Below, in pieces: positions 12,401 through 25,300 of a stretch of 64,000 nucleotides of DNA. Position 1 is the first letter of the stretch. The number at the start of each line of letters is the position of its first letter. Origin of the DNA: Zeugodacus cucurbitae (taxonomy: Eukaryota > Arthropoda > Insecta > Diptera > Tephritidae); assembly GCF_028554725.1 (NCBI RefSeq), contig NC_071671.1, positions 69,372,001 to 69,436,000 on the forward strand, read 5' to 3'. The notes below the pieces were generated by a model. That model saw only the letters and a list, made by a program, of their open reading frames with translations, did no database searches and was not told the DNA's origin. The translations under genes and the position numbers were made by a program.

Positions 12401-15400
12401 TTAACGTTTTGTCTTCGATTTTTGTTTTTTCATTTCACCTATTCCTTTTTTGTTTTATTTATTTTTGTTGTTTTATATACACAACCTTCGAATTGGCAGC
12501 GTCCATATTAACTGTGTTGGCACGATGACTTGAAGTACATCGCCTCCATAGGGTCCAATGAGCCAAGGCTACAAGACGCAAGTGCATATGGTGCAACAAC
12601 TGCAGTGCAGCTGAGGACGAAGCAGCGGGATGATCTTTTGTTGAGTGCGTCGCTATTGTTGTTCGCTCATTTTCAACAACCTGCTCTCTATTGTTCACCA
12701 CGTCACCTTTAAGGATCTGCGAGGGACATTATAAATTACTGCTTTCTACTCATTTTAGCTGTGACTCCTCTGCGTCTCAGCCGCGTCTGCAGAGATTCTC
12801 GTAGATTTTCTAAAAACAAAAAATGAAATAACAGTCGATTTCGAAGTAAAAAAATGTAATTTGTATGCTATTGCGCTTCATGGAAAACAAATCTCAAGCA
12901 GCTGTGTATTGAATGCTGCTCTAAATAATTGTTGTTATTGCTATCGGCCCTACCTTCAAAATCCATACATACATAGAGACTCAATTGAGTACCTGCGGGA
13001 AAGATTCGTTCCAGCTTGATTTGATTGTTAGTTTCGGGTATTGTTGTTATTGTCTACCGGCTGCTGCTGCCGGTCCGGTGATCAGCGTTGTTGATCAGCA
13101 TGGTGATCAAGAATCAACGATCATCGACGATCAGCGCTACAAAACGCTTTACGCTTTCAAAGTTCTACAACCGTGATTGAAGCGTTCTCTACTTTACGGC
13201 GCTTTGTTGTTTTTTGTGGTATCGGGTTGCGCGTCACGGGCGCATAATGAGCTGCCAGTCTTTGCTCCGAACGCCTACCCGTCAAGCTATCTATTTTTCA
13301 TGCGGCCGTTGGTAGCTTGTTCTTTTCGATTTGTAAGTTTTAAGTGGGGGTTTCTCTATTTATACGCCTGCCCGCTGCTGTTGGTGGCATCCATCAAAAT
13401 TTAGCCGAACAAAAAGAAATTCGACTCGAAATTGTTGTTACGCCTCTGTGTGTGTGTACGGCTACGCTTTGTGTGCTCGCAAATCAAAATCATTGCCTTA
13501 AAGGTTCAATTTATTACCACAACAACAACAACAATAGCCATGAAGTGCACAGTCACGAGACGACTCGAACACGATTTGATGGAGATGGAGTCTGTGATCG
13601 CTGCGATCGCATAGATCGCCGTTTTGGAGTCGGTCCAGCGCAGCGCAGTCCACAAGACACAGCGTCCGAGGGACTGTGGCGGTGTAAATGAAGCGCGTCG
13701 CACACAAACAAACAAACCGACATACTTTCGACTGCCGATCGTGCGCGCTGATCGTGTCTTATTGACGAGAATGCTGGAGCCGCGCCGCAGCGGCAAACAA
13801 TCGATTATGCAGCAAAGCTGAAAGGGAAGCCTTCGTCGAACGCGTCGCGTCTGGCGTTGATGTGAAAGATCGTTAGTCAAAATTATGTAGGCATCACTGT
13901 GTGTGTGTTTGTGTTTATTGTTGGCTCTATTGTATTGTGCTCGCAGCAGATCGCGATTTGTTAGTTGTTGTAGCATTACATGAATGTTGTTGCTGGTTGT
14001 TGTTGTTATTGGCTGTATGTCGGTAAATGCGCGTTTCGAATGGCGTAAAGTTAAGTGGTTATCTGTTTGGAGTGGATCTGGCGCTGACTCTACAAGTATC
14101 TTCGTGTACATCGTTGCGTCGGCGCAAAGGTGAAGCTTCAAGCGGAGCGAGTGTGCGCAAGAGAGCGGGGGGTGTGCGGTTGTAGCGGAATCGGTGTTGC
14201 TAACACTTGTAACAATTGATTGCTGGAATGCGCGCTTTGATTTGGGTCAACATTTTTCCATTTTTTTTTTTGTTTTTGTTTTTGTATTTCACCCAGCCAC
14301 ATTTTTATGTTTCAACTTGTTGTTGCTGCTGTTGCTTTTTGTTTTTGGTTATACGCTTGCTGCGTGTTGAAGTGTTATTTGGTTTGGTTCGATTACTTGC
14401 ACCGCTGACTGTGTATATTTCGAGCCGCATTGGATTTGAATGTATTCGAAAATTATATATTTGTGATTAAATACATATTTACATACACAGTATGTAGCTG
14501 CAACATTTATGGCTCTATTGAGTGGCAGTTAGTTCGTGTATGCCCACTTCTCTTGTTGTTGTGGTCGAGGTGGTAACAGTGATTGTGTTGTGGAAAAAGA
14601 AAAATTGTCAGTTAAATGGCTGGCAGCTGTTTTGTTTAAAATTTGGGCTGCATATATTACAAATATACCAAAACAATGTTAATGAGAATTTCAGAGAAAT
14701 CTTTTAATTCGAATATTTTAATGGTTATTAAAGCAAGAATTTTCAAATTAATTTTCTTAATACACTATGAAACCCGTTCGACCCACCGTTCACCATCGAT
14801 TAAGATTGAACCTGGTTTGTTATTAAAACTAGTAGTTTTGAATATAAAAATATCGTTTAGATAGAGAGAGGTTAGGTCGGGCAAATGAATACATTCAGCA
14901 TATAGAATAGGAGACTGGCTTTGACTGGCTTTTCGAAATATGATTCCCAATTTCCTGGATTTAGTGTGGTCCAAAATCAGGCTCTATATAACCCCGTTCT
15001 TCAGAGTGACAGGATAATCAAGTTTTTGAAGGTTCACGGTCTTTCATTAAAGCCTAAAACATTTCTGAAGAACGCCATAAATAGCAGCTCCACAACAAAT
15101 GCCAATTTTTTGCACACCCCCATTTAAGAGCAAACATATCTTGTCAAGCAGCATCCCGGCGCCCAGCCGCTCAAGTACGAGGGTCCCTTTGTCAACTCAA
15201 GTGCCACACAATGCAAGTCCACTTCAAATACAATGCCAAACTAGGTGCTTACCAATAGCGCACTCGCTCGCCTATTAGAAATTGTCAATTCGAAAGTATT
15301 TTGTGCGCAACTAACTATGGTCAAAAGACATTAGAAGAAGTCACAGCCCGAACAATGGACAGCGGATTAGAGACCAAAAGACAAAGCAACGCCTCTGTGG

Positions 15401-16229
15401 GATGGCGCAGCATGTATGTAGATTTGTGTGTTGCATGCAACACTTCACACCGCGCTGCTGACACCTGCCGTGCGGAGCAACAGTTGCTTTGGCTGGCAGC
15501 AGCGCTGAAGTGAAGGCGTTGCCAATGTGTTTTGTAACAGGCGTAAAATCAAGAAATGAGCATTTTGACTTTCGTTAGTTGCACAGCAACAACAACAACG
15601 AGAGTGCCACAATATTTTACAAACGAAAAGATGCACTTGCCTGTTGGCCAGCGGTTGTTTTGGTAATCGTCGAGGATTTTCACAGAATTCGAATTGCACG
15701 TTATAAAATTTATGTTCATGGCTGAGTGAACGGCAAACGGGCAGTGGGACCGGCCTTTCAGCGGGTGGTAATTCAGTGCGCCTGACTACCTGAGCTCCGT
15801 CTGTCAGGCCGCATTTGGTTGCTGCGCCGCCGTGAGTGCATCGATTTGTGGCAACCCGTGGTCGACAGCGGACAGGTGAAGGTTGTCATCTTTCATTGCG
15901 TGGCTTTTATTATCAGCACCGCATCGGTTTAACTATTGTAAGTAGAAGTGCCGATGAAATTTGATTCCCGCACATATCTTTGCTTGCGGCACAGCATTCG
16001 GAGCTGAGCGAATGTCGCGCGTGTGGATTTTAAATTTAATTTGTAGTCTTTAAGATTGTCTTGTGGAAAGTTAAGTGTTTATGTTTTTGTTTGTATATAT
16101 ACATACAAATGAGCATGACACTGCCGCTACTCGCTGCGATAGCCGTACAGTAAAAGGCCCTCGGGCGTCTGCGCCGCTGCTGTCCAGCTAAGGAATGTTC
16201 ATAATTATTCTTTATTTATTAGTTATTTA
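9407..16229. other. Gene-free stretch upstream of Egfr
   Basis: No recognised gene. It contains a GATCA-rich patch at 13079-13135, a minus-strand frame at 13506-14141 that starts with TTG and ends in a poly-Val run from CAA repeats, and a minor candidate exon at 10020-10101. GC-richer islands at about 9.0-9.5, 13.0-14.2 and 15.1-16.1 kb may be regulatory. Confidence 0.5.
10020..10101 (+). CDS. Speculative alternative Egfr first exon
   Basis: An ATG in good context (CACAAATG) opens a 27-codon frame, MFTLVAEGSKEK then a hydrophobic stretch (IYLFSFSICSIRLVW), which runs without a stop to a strong donor GTAAGTGAG at 10102. The donor is in phase 1, exactly the phase that Egfr exon 2 requires, and would give LCIGTK at the junction. 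There is no residue similarity to the remembered Drosophila isoform A exon, and such a donor is expected by chance several times in 64 kb. Very weak. Confidence 0.1.
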
Positions 16230-16287
16230 TTATCTGTTATCAATGTTTTATTCTTTTCTTCTTCTCTCTATGTCATTTCAGGTAAGA
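16230..16287 (+). promoter_or_regulatory. Candidate recursive splice site (zero-length exon)
   Basis: A long pyrimidine tract (about 16248-16278) ends in ATTTCAG at 16281 and is followed at once by GTAAGA (16282-16287). An acceptor fused directly to a donor, CAG|GTAAG, is the ratchet-point motif used in flies to remove very long introns stepwise. It lies on the same strand as Egfr and 2.76 kb upstream of the recognised first coding exon, so it would serve a transcript starting further upstream. Alternatively it is an ordinary acceptor of a non-coding exon. Only this one match of the form pyrimidine tract plus CAG|GTAAG was noticed in the window. Confidence 0.45.
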
Positions 16288-18360
16288 GATGCAAATTGCT
16301 GTTGTGATTTCTGTGGTATTGAATATCACTTCGTGGCAATCGCTGGTCCGTAGATTCCTTTAAATATGTGAGTAATTGAATCTTTGTGCATTTCTGCAGG
16401 ATCTTTATCAACACAAGTAAGTTGTCCTTTTCGCTTTTCGTGTGACATATGCGTAAATACTGTTGTTTGTTTGCTTAGTGGTAGACTGGCGTCTGTCTGA
16501 TTGTCTTCGATATATTGGACAAATATATTCATTTACAAATATATATATATATATATTATATTGTTCTTGTATAGTCATATGCTTTAAATAAATAATGGTT
16601 TATCCGAGGTAGTATTATGTGTAAATAGATGTTCTCAAGTGGTGATGGCAATACCATATAAATGCTTAGGTTAGGTTCGAGTTTTATCTTCATAAGCGAT
16701 GAGATCTCTCTCAATTCAATTGGAAAGGATAGCTGTGCTTTAAATGCTTAATAAAGCTTAACAAAACGATTATATTCCAGCTGTGATCTAACATATAGAA
16801 ACCATAGATGATAAATTATGGCAGGAGCAGAGCATGACTTGATCTGGAATCAATTCATATTTGAGAACTATAATTTTTTGTCGAAGGAAAATCCATTAGA
16901 GTAAAAATTTCTAGGTAGTCAGGATCGACATTGAAGCTTTTATTACAAATTATAGATCGGACTCGCTATAAGTGTTGCAAAGTGGTTGATTAGAGGTATA
17001 TTCTCAGAATATGAATCGAATGAAGTTCTCAAACTACCTTCCATATAAAAATGTATTTTTTTAATTTAAATCCAATTTGCTGAATATTATAATATATAGA
17101 AAAGCATGATGTGAACTATATAGTTCCATGAGTTGCTCTTATATGAGATTGGAGCTCAGAACATTCCATAATTAATTAATAATTGCGCTTGAGCTGTATA
17201 TTAGCCGCATTATATTGAGAAACCCGTAAGCAAGCTAATAGGCATAGCACAAGTAAGTGTGAAACGCTTAAAGTCATTAAATAATAAAAATAAAAACTGA
17301 TGAAAATCGAAAACCCACGCGTCCAACGAGCGCATAGACTGCAAAACACCTCAACTTATAAGGCGAGAACTTCAAGATCGAGCAAATGTCTTTGGGATTG
17401 TCTGCAACACACGCACACCATAAAATACACCGAAACATCTTAGGGTTGTATGTATTTGGTTTTCTTGCACAATACTCGAAACCGTGAACTCAAACATGCC
17501 AAGTATACTCGCCTCAACTGGGCGCTCAGGTGAGCGACGCTCAAACACGCAACACCTGAGCGCGCTCAGCGTCACCAAATTCGCCGCTTCGCCGGCAAGA
17601 TCGAATGTGGTTTTGTTATTGTTATTGTTTTTTTTGTTTTTTTGTGTGATGTGATCTTCGAATTGAGCCCACTCTCAAATGCTAAGGTTGTTTTCTTCAT
17701 CACTTTGTATACCAAAGCGACGGTATCTTCCCTAGTTTATTGTGCTGCAGTGAAGCCGGCGTAGTTGACGATCGCGGCGAATATCACAGCTGCTATTGGC
17801 AGTGTGTATTTGTTGTTTGCCGTTTACCTGCTTTGGTTCATATTTGAGTTACCTGTATTTCCATTACGTCTGCGCGCGTGAGTGTGTTCGTGAGTATCTG
17901 TGTGTGATTTTTGCCTGAATTCGCCTCATTTCTGGTATTGTTGGCTAACGTACCAAACTTTTGGAATGATTTCCAACTTCAGTTGAGAGTAAAACGTTTT
18001 GTCGCACAGAGGCCGAAACGCACGCGGACGGTGTTTTGATCATTTTGCTGTTGAGAAAGAAAATAAAGAATATGATGATGAAAAAATTTTGTTAAATGAC
18101 AAGAGAATAATTGGAAAAGTGCAACTTGTTGGGTCGTTTGGTATTGTTGTTATCATAAATTCGTATTCGTGTGTTGGGGGTTGTGTGTTTTTAGTGCTTT
18201 GAGGCCAGATTTAGTAAATGTTTCCATATAATTAGAAAAGTGTGGAATGTGGTGACTTCGTTATACCCTTTTAAACTGAAATCAAGAATTAAATTCGAGT
18301 GCGCAACGCGACATATTGTTTGTAGAATTCTAAAAAAAATTGCAAAAAACACGTAACTAA
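16288..18360. other. AT-rich spacer upstream of the Egfr leader
   Basis: No recognised gene. It holds TTAGGTTAGGTT-like text near 16669, common in fly repeats, and otherwise unique-looking AT-rich sequence. Confidence 0.5.
16539..16557. repeat. (AT)n microsatellite upstream of Egfr
   Basis: About nine AT units, 260 bases after the candidate recursive splice site. Confidence 0.85.
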
Positions 18361-19037
18361 TTGGAACGCGTCGCGCTTGTAGCAAAAATTAATTTGCAAA
18401 ACAAACAAAAGATACGCGATCGTCGGCGGCACAGATCTGCACACACAAACAAACGCAAATAGAAACCGAATTCAAAAGGCAGAAGCGCACGCGGTAAAGG
18501 GTGTGTGTGTGTACACAGTGAATGCGCTGCCCAGTCGAACGAGCGCACAGCCAAATCCAACTCCGCCGCGCGAGGAGTCACTTGGCTGCTCGTTTGAAAC
18601 TCGTTTAGAGCGCAAAAAGCCAGCAACGCCGCGCCAGTTCAACACGGACGACGAGCGAACGAAAAGCGAAAACTTCGCGGCGCGCGTACTGCTTGCAACG
18701 AAACGCGAAACCCCACGAAGTTTTCTGCAGTGCCGTGCAGTTTGACTGCAAACGGCGCGCATGCGCAAATCAAGTAACAAAATATTTGCTTTCGTGTTTA
18801 CAAATGGATGTGTGTGTATTGTGTTCGCTTAAATAATAAGTGCGCGACAAATCAGAAAGTGCAATATTTATCTGGAAAGTTTTGAGAAAACAAATATTTT
18901 TTGAAATAACAAAAATCTGAAAATTAAACAACAACGCTTCAACGCTCCACTTTGGATTACGCGTTTCTGTAGAATGCCGTTGCAGTGTCAGCGCTCCTGC
19001 TGTCGTAGTCGTTGTAGTTGTTGTTGTTGAGCATAAA
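18361..19037 (+). promoter_or_regulatory. Probable Egfr 5' leader and proximal promoter for the recognised first exon
   Basis: GC content rises and the strand becomes A- and GCG-rich (AAACGAAAAGCGAAAAC-like text), as in many fly 5' leaders, and the sequence runs without an obvious acceptor up to the Egfr ATG. No TATA box is evident, so the transcription start is not fixed. Two short upstream ATG frames occur if this is transcribed: ATG at 18520 (about 28 codons) and ATG at 18761 (about 23 codons). Both close before the Egfr start and could limit translation. The extent of the leader is inferred. Confidence 0.4.
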
Positions 19038-19308
19038 ATGCAAGTATTAACGCTGGAGCGTTGGACGCCAGTGCTGCTGCTGCTCTTGCTGCACTTCTCC
19101 GGCTGCGTCGTCGACACGGCGCTGGCGCCGCGCAACCCCCGACAGGGTGGCGGTAAAAATGGCCGCACGGAACGTTATCGCAGCACGCAGCAAGCGGCGC
19201 GCAAGCGTCACAACAGCATGGGCGGTAATGGAGTGGGCGGTGCGAGTGGCGCAGCGGCGCTTGCGCAAAATCACGAGCACAATCACACGGAATTTGTGAA
19301 GGGAAAAA
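19038..19308 (+). CDS. Egfr: Egfr coding exon 1 (isoform B / type II-like first exon)
   Basis: Starts at an ATG in good fly context (ATAAAATG) and encodes residues 1-90. A leucine-rich signal sequence (residues about 11-24) is followed by a basic, Gly/His/Ala-rich spacer ending EFVKGK. The donor is A|GTAAGT in phase 1; the split codon completes as Ile and joins CIGTK in exon 2. The FVKGK-ICIGT junction is what I remember of Drosophila Egfr type II transcripts, so this is the matching first exon. The spacer itself is poorly conserved. Confidence 0.9.
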
Positions 19309-22300
19309 GTAAGTTTGCTTAAGAACTAGAATAAGAGTAATAAAAAGGAAGATAGTAGAGTAGAAGTGCGGTGAAATAAATAATTTTACATACTTTATTT
19401 ATTATTTTTATACGCTTGACACTCCGAAGTTTTCACTTGTCAACTCGCAAATAAATAAAGCCGATTTATGCGTTGTCAAGCGCAAATCAATACTACTACG
19501 CGCCGGTGGCTTCTGTCATTAAGCACAACACACGCAACCGTGCGCTTCTCAAGAACTGTCTGCTGGCTGTCTGCCTTCTGGTATGCCTGCTAGAAGTCGC
19601 TCACGTTAGCCCCAATAGCTCACGCAATACACACATATCTTTCCGATAATTCGCTATAAACAAATGCAAAATCTATACAACTGTCGATATGTAAACGCGC
19701 TTGCGCGCCGAGCTAATTGGTATGCAAACGCTGGTGTCCATAGTTCACTCCGTTTCGTACGTGCAACGCATACTGACGTCATCTAATGTACTCGAGCCAT
19801 TCGTTTTAATATGTGAACCGTACCATAAATGGGGTTTTCTACTTTTTGTTATGCCTACTTTTTATTGTTTTTTAATTTTATTATTTTTGGACAAATGCCT
19901 TTTGCGTGTTTTTGTTGTGCTTGCTGCTGCCGCATTTTGTGGCTCATTTGGAATTTTCGCGCCAACAAATGCCATCAATCTTTCACGTTCTAAATGCGCG
20001 TTGCTACCAAAACGGCAGTTCAAAAATAGCAAAATGCGCAGCTACAACAATAACAAAAGCACATATTTCGCCGCTTTTGTGGCATGTAACTTTTGTGAAG
20101 ATTTAAGCCTGAAAGCAAGCCATATGTCTTAGTCAGCTGCATTGTGTGTTGTTATTGGTTTCAGTGGGGGCTTATAGGTTTTCATAAGTATGAAGTTATA
20201 TATATTTTTGTGTGTTTAAAAATAGCTTCCTACATGTCTTTATCTTATCAGCATCACGCAGCAGTTCAGCAGTTCGGCAGCTAGAGACTCGCTGACTGTC
20301 ACTGTCGTTGTCGCTACCAAATTTCCACGGCTATCCGCCGTCAACGCTTAATATTTTGTTTGTTCTTATTTAAAATGTTGTATTTGTATTGTTGAACTCC
20401 GTTCAATTTGTTTGTGTGTGTTATCCGTATCTTATTTGCTTATATTTATTAGGGTTCAGTTGGTGGGGCAGCTTCGAACGCTGTCGCGGACATATTCGGC
20501 TATTATAAATTTCATATATTCACCTCATATGTATGTATGTATGTATGTATGTAGGCACTGATATACAAATAAAAAAAAATAGTCAGCACTGAATGCACTC
20601 CGCTTACTAGCGCGATAAGTGCAAGGCAGTTAATACCCTTTACTAACAATCTCCCTCTGTAACAACTACAACTCACTGTCAATGTGTAGGTGTGTGTGTT
20701 TGACTCGCTGATTGCACTTCACCACCTGTAGCCGCTGATTTTATGCTCGAAATTCGTGCCTCAAATGCTGTAATATTTTATTTACTTGACTGCATACATA
20801 TGTACAATCATGTAAGCATATAAATATTGTCAATTGTGTTAAAAAATAGCGCAAGTAATTAATTAAATATTTTTTTGTTTACTCTATTTATTTTTTTAAT
20901 AAAATAGTTAAACAGTATATTGCAATGTTTGTAATAGAAATTTGGGTTAATCGATTTTTGGACTCAAGGCAAGTCAGATAATAAAAGGTGCAAAAGTCAT
21001 CTTGTTAGTTTTTGGTAAATAAAATTAGTTTTTTTTAATTTGTTAGAGTTGTATCATACGTAAGATAACAGTTTATAGCAAATTTTTTTTAGAAGTTATC
21101 CAGTATAAGTATCATCTGATATATGGAATAGATATTATGTAATAATATACAGATTGGAACAAAAACCTCCTTTACATATATACTAAAGCCTCTCAAATAT
21201 ACTTCCAATAGACTATAGTATCCAAAAAATATGGTCTTAATTTATTAATACTCTCTAAATTTGAGTTTTTAACCTTGGTTATCCAAAAACTTCGTTGAAA
21301 ATATCAGAGATAGATGAATAATAATATAATAATAATAAAAATATACAAAATATTTTCTTAAAAGAAATTATTATTTAGGAACTTGTTGCAACCTAAATTT
21401 TGATTGAAAAAAAAAAAACACCAATCAATTTTAAACAGAAAGAATTAAGAAATCTGAAAATATTCTGAGAAGTTCATATTTTTGTACAGAATTTCGCTGC
21501 AGTTCTCTTAAAAAAAAATTTAAAAACATTCATTATATACACATATATGTATGTCTGCATATGCTTAACACTCTCTGTTTGATCACTTTCATTTTATATA
21601 CTTTTTTTAATAAATTCTCTGTTTGCGCTGTACTTTATTCCGAGCGTGAGGCTATGCTGTCGAAAAGTGGAACATTCAATGCGACAAAAACAAGTCAAAA
21701 TCGGAGCTATACATACTGAAGTGTATATATGTGTGTACTATTGACACAAGTGTTAACCGAAGAAAATTAAATAAATATAAAGCAACAAAATACAAATACA
21801 ATAAATATGAAAAACAAAAATAATAAAAAAATATATATGACTGGTATATATTTTACCTGCACACTGCAGTTAAACTGGATAAGCATCAGATTCACGGCTT
21901 GAAATATTTATTACTGCATTTACCTTTATATGACTTGTGTGTATGTGGCTTTGTGTGCATTTTTCATATCAGTGTGCTTGTTTATGAGCGCTCTTTATGA
22001 GTGCATAACAAGCAAAGTTGTCGAAAAGTGCATGCTTAACTCCACAAAACACACACAGATACACGGGGCATGCAGCTCATACACACTCAAATAAATACAT
22101 ATATAAATATATATATACATATATATATGTCAGACTCAAACAGTTTGAAGTGCATTTTTGACATTTCTGTTGCGAGTGTAGTCCCTCAGACATGCTTCGA
22201 TGTTGTTGAGATTTATGTTTGTATGTATGATTTTCTGTATGTCTGACTTTTTATTTATTTCTATGTATGCATGTATGCATGCCTGTAAGTGACGGGTACG

Positions 22301-25300
22301 CGGGTGGACGCGTTCTGCTGATAAAGCGTAAAATTTGTTCTGATTACATCGCATTGTTTACACTCGCTTATTAGTATTTTTTCGAGCGATATTTTTAAAT
22401 GGCTGCAGACAGCATTTTGTTTTGGCATAACGTGACTTTATGATTCGAATGCAAGACTGCAGCGCCAAGCATATGAGTATGTATGTATATGTAAGCTACT
22501 GCATGTGGCGTGCGGCTGTCAAATTTATCAATATGTTTTGTTGTTAATTTAATTTTTTTATAAACTTCAGTCTGCATTTGCCTGCAACGATTTTCAATAC
22601 GTAATTATTCATTCCTTGCCTGCATATTGAGATTGAGCATACTTGTATAAAGCTTATTATAAGCGTTTCCATTGTTGTACGCCCCCAACTAAATTTATGT
22701 TATCAGTTTATCGTAAATCGCTTGTTGTCACTCTCTGCAATTTATCGGAAAATATTTTAAATAACGTTTAAAAGAATTAATGCATATATCACTGTTAAAA
22801 TACCTGTCTCTAGAAATAGGTTAGTTAAATAGACAATAAAGCCTAATGAGCTTTCAATAATAATTCTTTTATGAAGATGAATTGGCGGTTTTATAAAGGC
22901 AAATTGTGAAAGAACTGAGTAAATAAATATATATAAAAAATATATTTTTCAGACTTTTTATTAAAAAAAAGAAAAGAAGGGGTGAAATAATACAAATCAA
23001 AGTACATTAAAATTGTCATTTCAATATTCATTATAAGAACAACAAAAATATAACTATGAAGCTAATTCTCTGTAACAATATGGTTCTTTCTAGAAATTTA
23101 TTTTTTTTTTATTAATTTTTAATAGTCAAAACTCAAAATTCCCAATAAATTTGTTATCTAAGCAACTAAAGGGTATTTTGTTGTTAAGTAAATTCAGCTG
23201 TCCAATAGCAAAATCGAAATGATTCTCATGTATATTTGTATACATACTTATATATATCTCCTCAATGTATGCTACTATTTAAAAAAAACCCCTGAGAAAA
23301 GTAAATAAAACCTACGCTGAAACTATCCAGAAAAAAATTTAAAAAATTTTACACCATTTGAGGGGTTTGCAAGAAAGGAACTATAACTATAAGATAGCGT
23401 GCGTCCTTTAGCATTCCCTCACATACATACCACACCACAAATCGTTATCAGCGTTGTCGCAATATTCTGCAATTATCACACAACCGATTTCACGCTTCGC
23501 TTATCAAAGGCTTTATTACCATGGGACAACAGGAGCTCAGCACTGGCAGACAGCTGCCACCTTTAATAACATATAGAAGAGTACTATTATTTACGCGCAT
23601 TTTTTCTAACCCAATATGAAATATTTTTTTTTTATTATTCTGTTTGCTTAAGGGCTACTCGCCGCTTGTTCGAAAAGTTGCTGAGTTGCTAATATACGCC
23701 TAATGTGTAGGACCGTTATGCGGCTCTGCCTCTGTGTGTGCAGAAGTATTTTGCGCGCTCAAATATTAAAAATGTCAATATCAATATTTTAATATGCAAA
23801 TACAAACACAAGTACGATAGATATAGCATGGTATGTACAGTGCTGCGAAAGCTCGCTTGTGGCGAACGTGTAGCGTTTAGGCAAATGCGCAATCAATAAA
23901 AATGTTTGTTAAAATTATTATAACGATTTTTTTCAATTAGCTGTGGCACTTTTTTTATTTATTATTTACTACTTTTTATAGTTTTTTTTTTATATCTTAA
24001 GTGTGTGTCTGTTAGTGGTGTTGTCTTTTGATTTGTAGCCTGATTTTATCTTTTGCGTTTACGCACATTTGAAAACTTTAATATTTGTATTTGTGTTTGT
24101 ATTTGCATGGCGATGGGGTTTGCTATTTCACAGGAAATTTAATGTAAGTTATGAGCACAGTTGTGCAAATAGTGAGGCGTTTATATATACATACATACTT
24201 ATATATGTGTAAGGGCATACGTAAGTGTGTAAATATGGGTTTGCATAAGAAATTGCTTTGAATAGCTTAAAGCTTATAGCTTTAAACAAAATTCTATAAA
24301 GAAAATATTCTTCTTTTGTCATTTTTATGTTAGTTCTAGTCATTTAGAAGTTATTAAACTTTTGATATTTTTAATTTAAAAATTAATTAGTACCAAACCG
24401 CTCAAGTAAGCCTTAAAAAGCTCTCTATGCTTAAGAAATCTTGCTTTCAACTTCAGGAAATTGTTCAATAGAAATTCAACAGCTTTTGCCTGGCCACTTC
24501 TTATCTGAGTCCCCTGTGATAAGAATTTTTTTATTGCGCCACTTTGTGTATCCATTTGCATGGCCTCTGGCCCATTTGTTTGCATAAAATTCGATTTTCC
24601 CCTTTTAATAAGCTGTGCACACATGCGTGTGCTAACAATCTGCTGTGCATATTTTCTATGAAATTAATATTTTTTTTCCAATTTTCATACTTTGTAACGC
24701 TTTTGTATTGAGAAATTGCTCTTCGGGTGTTTTTTATCTCAACCGGATGTGTGTCTGATTAACGGTAGAAGAAGTTGCATTAATATAAATAAACGTGGGT
24801 GAGAATGTAGATATGTTTATATGAGGATCAGCGCACTTATATATAAAGATATATTTTTTGAAATTTTCTTTGCAATGTACTAAAAGAGTAAAACATGGCG
24901 GCATAGTATACACTTTAGTAGGAAAATGTTGAAAAAATAAAATTTAATTTTTTTTTATTTTATTCTATAATAAATTTTTTTTTTTTATTAGTCTAAATTT
25001 AAAAAAATTGATAAAAAAAATTAGGTTAGGTTTGCTTATACTGGGCTTAAGACAAATTTCAAGAATTATATAATTTGAAGTAAAAAAATTCAACATTTTA
25101 AATAAATTCGTCACTTTAAGTCATCAATTTAGTCAAAAATTATAATAAAAAAATAAAAAGGTTTTTAATTACAGATGCTAAACATTTTAGCACGTATTTC
25201 ATTGTTTTTGAGTTTAGAAAACTTGTTTCAACTTTTTTCTTATTTGAATAAAATTTTGATTGATTACTATAAGCAGCTGTATTAGCTTTATTTAGGTATA

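Noticed and set aside
13506..14141. 211-codon minus-strand open frame, the longest outside Egfr
   Set aside because: Begins at TTG rather than ATG, ends in a poly-Val run read from a CAA/TTG microsatellite, and shows no signal peptide or domain.
19725..20132. 135-codon + strand ATG frame with two hydrophobic stretches just after Egfr exon 1
   Set aside because: No recognised similarity, T-rich codons explain the hydrophobicity, and it lies in the intron with no sign of its own promoter.
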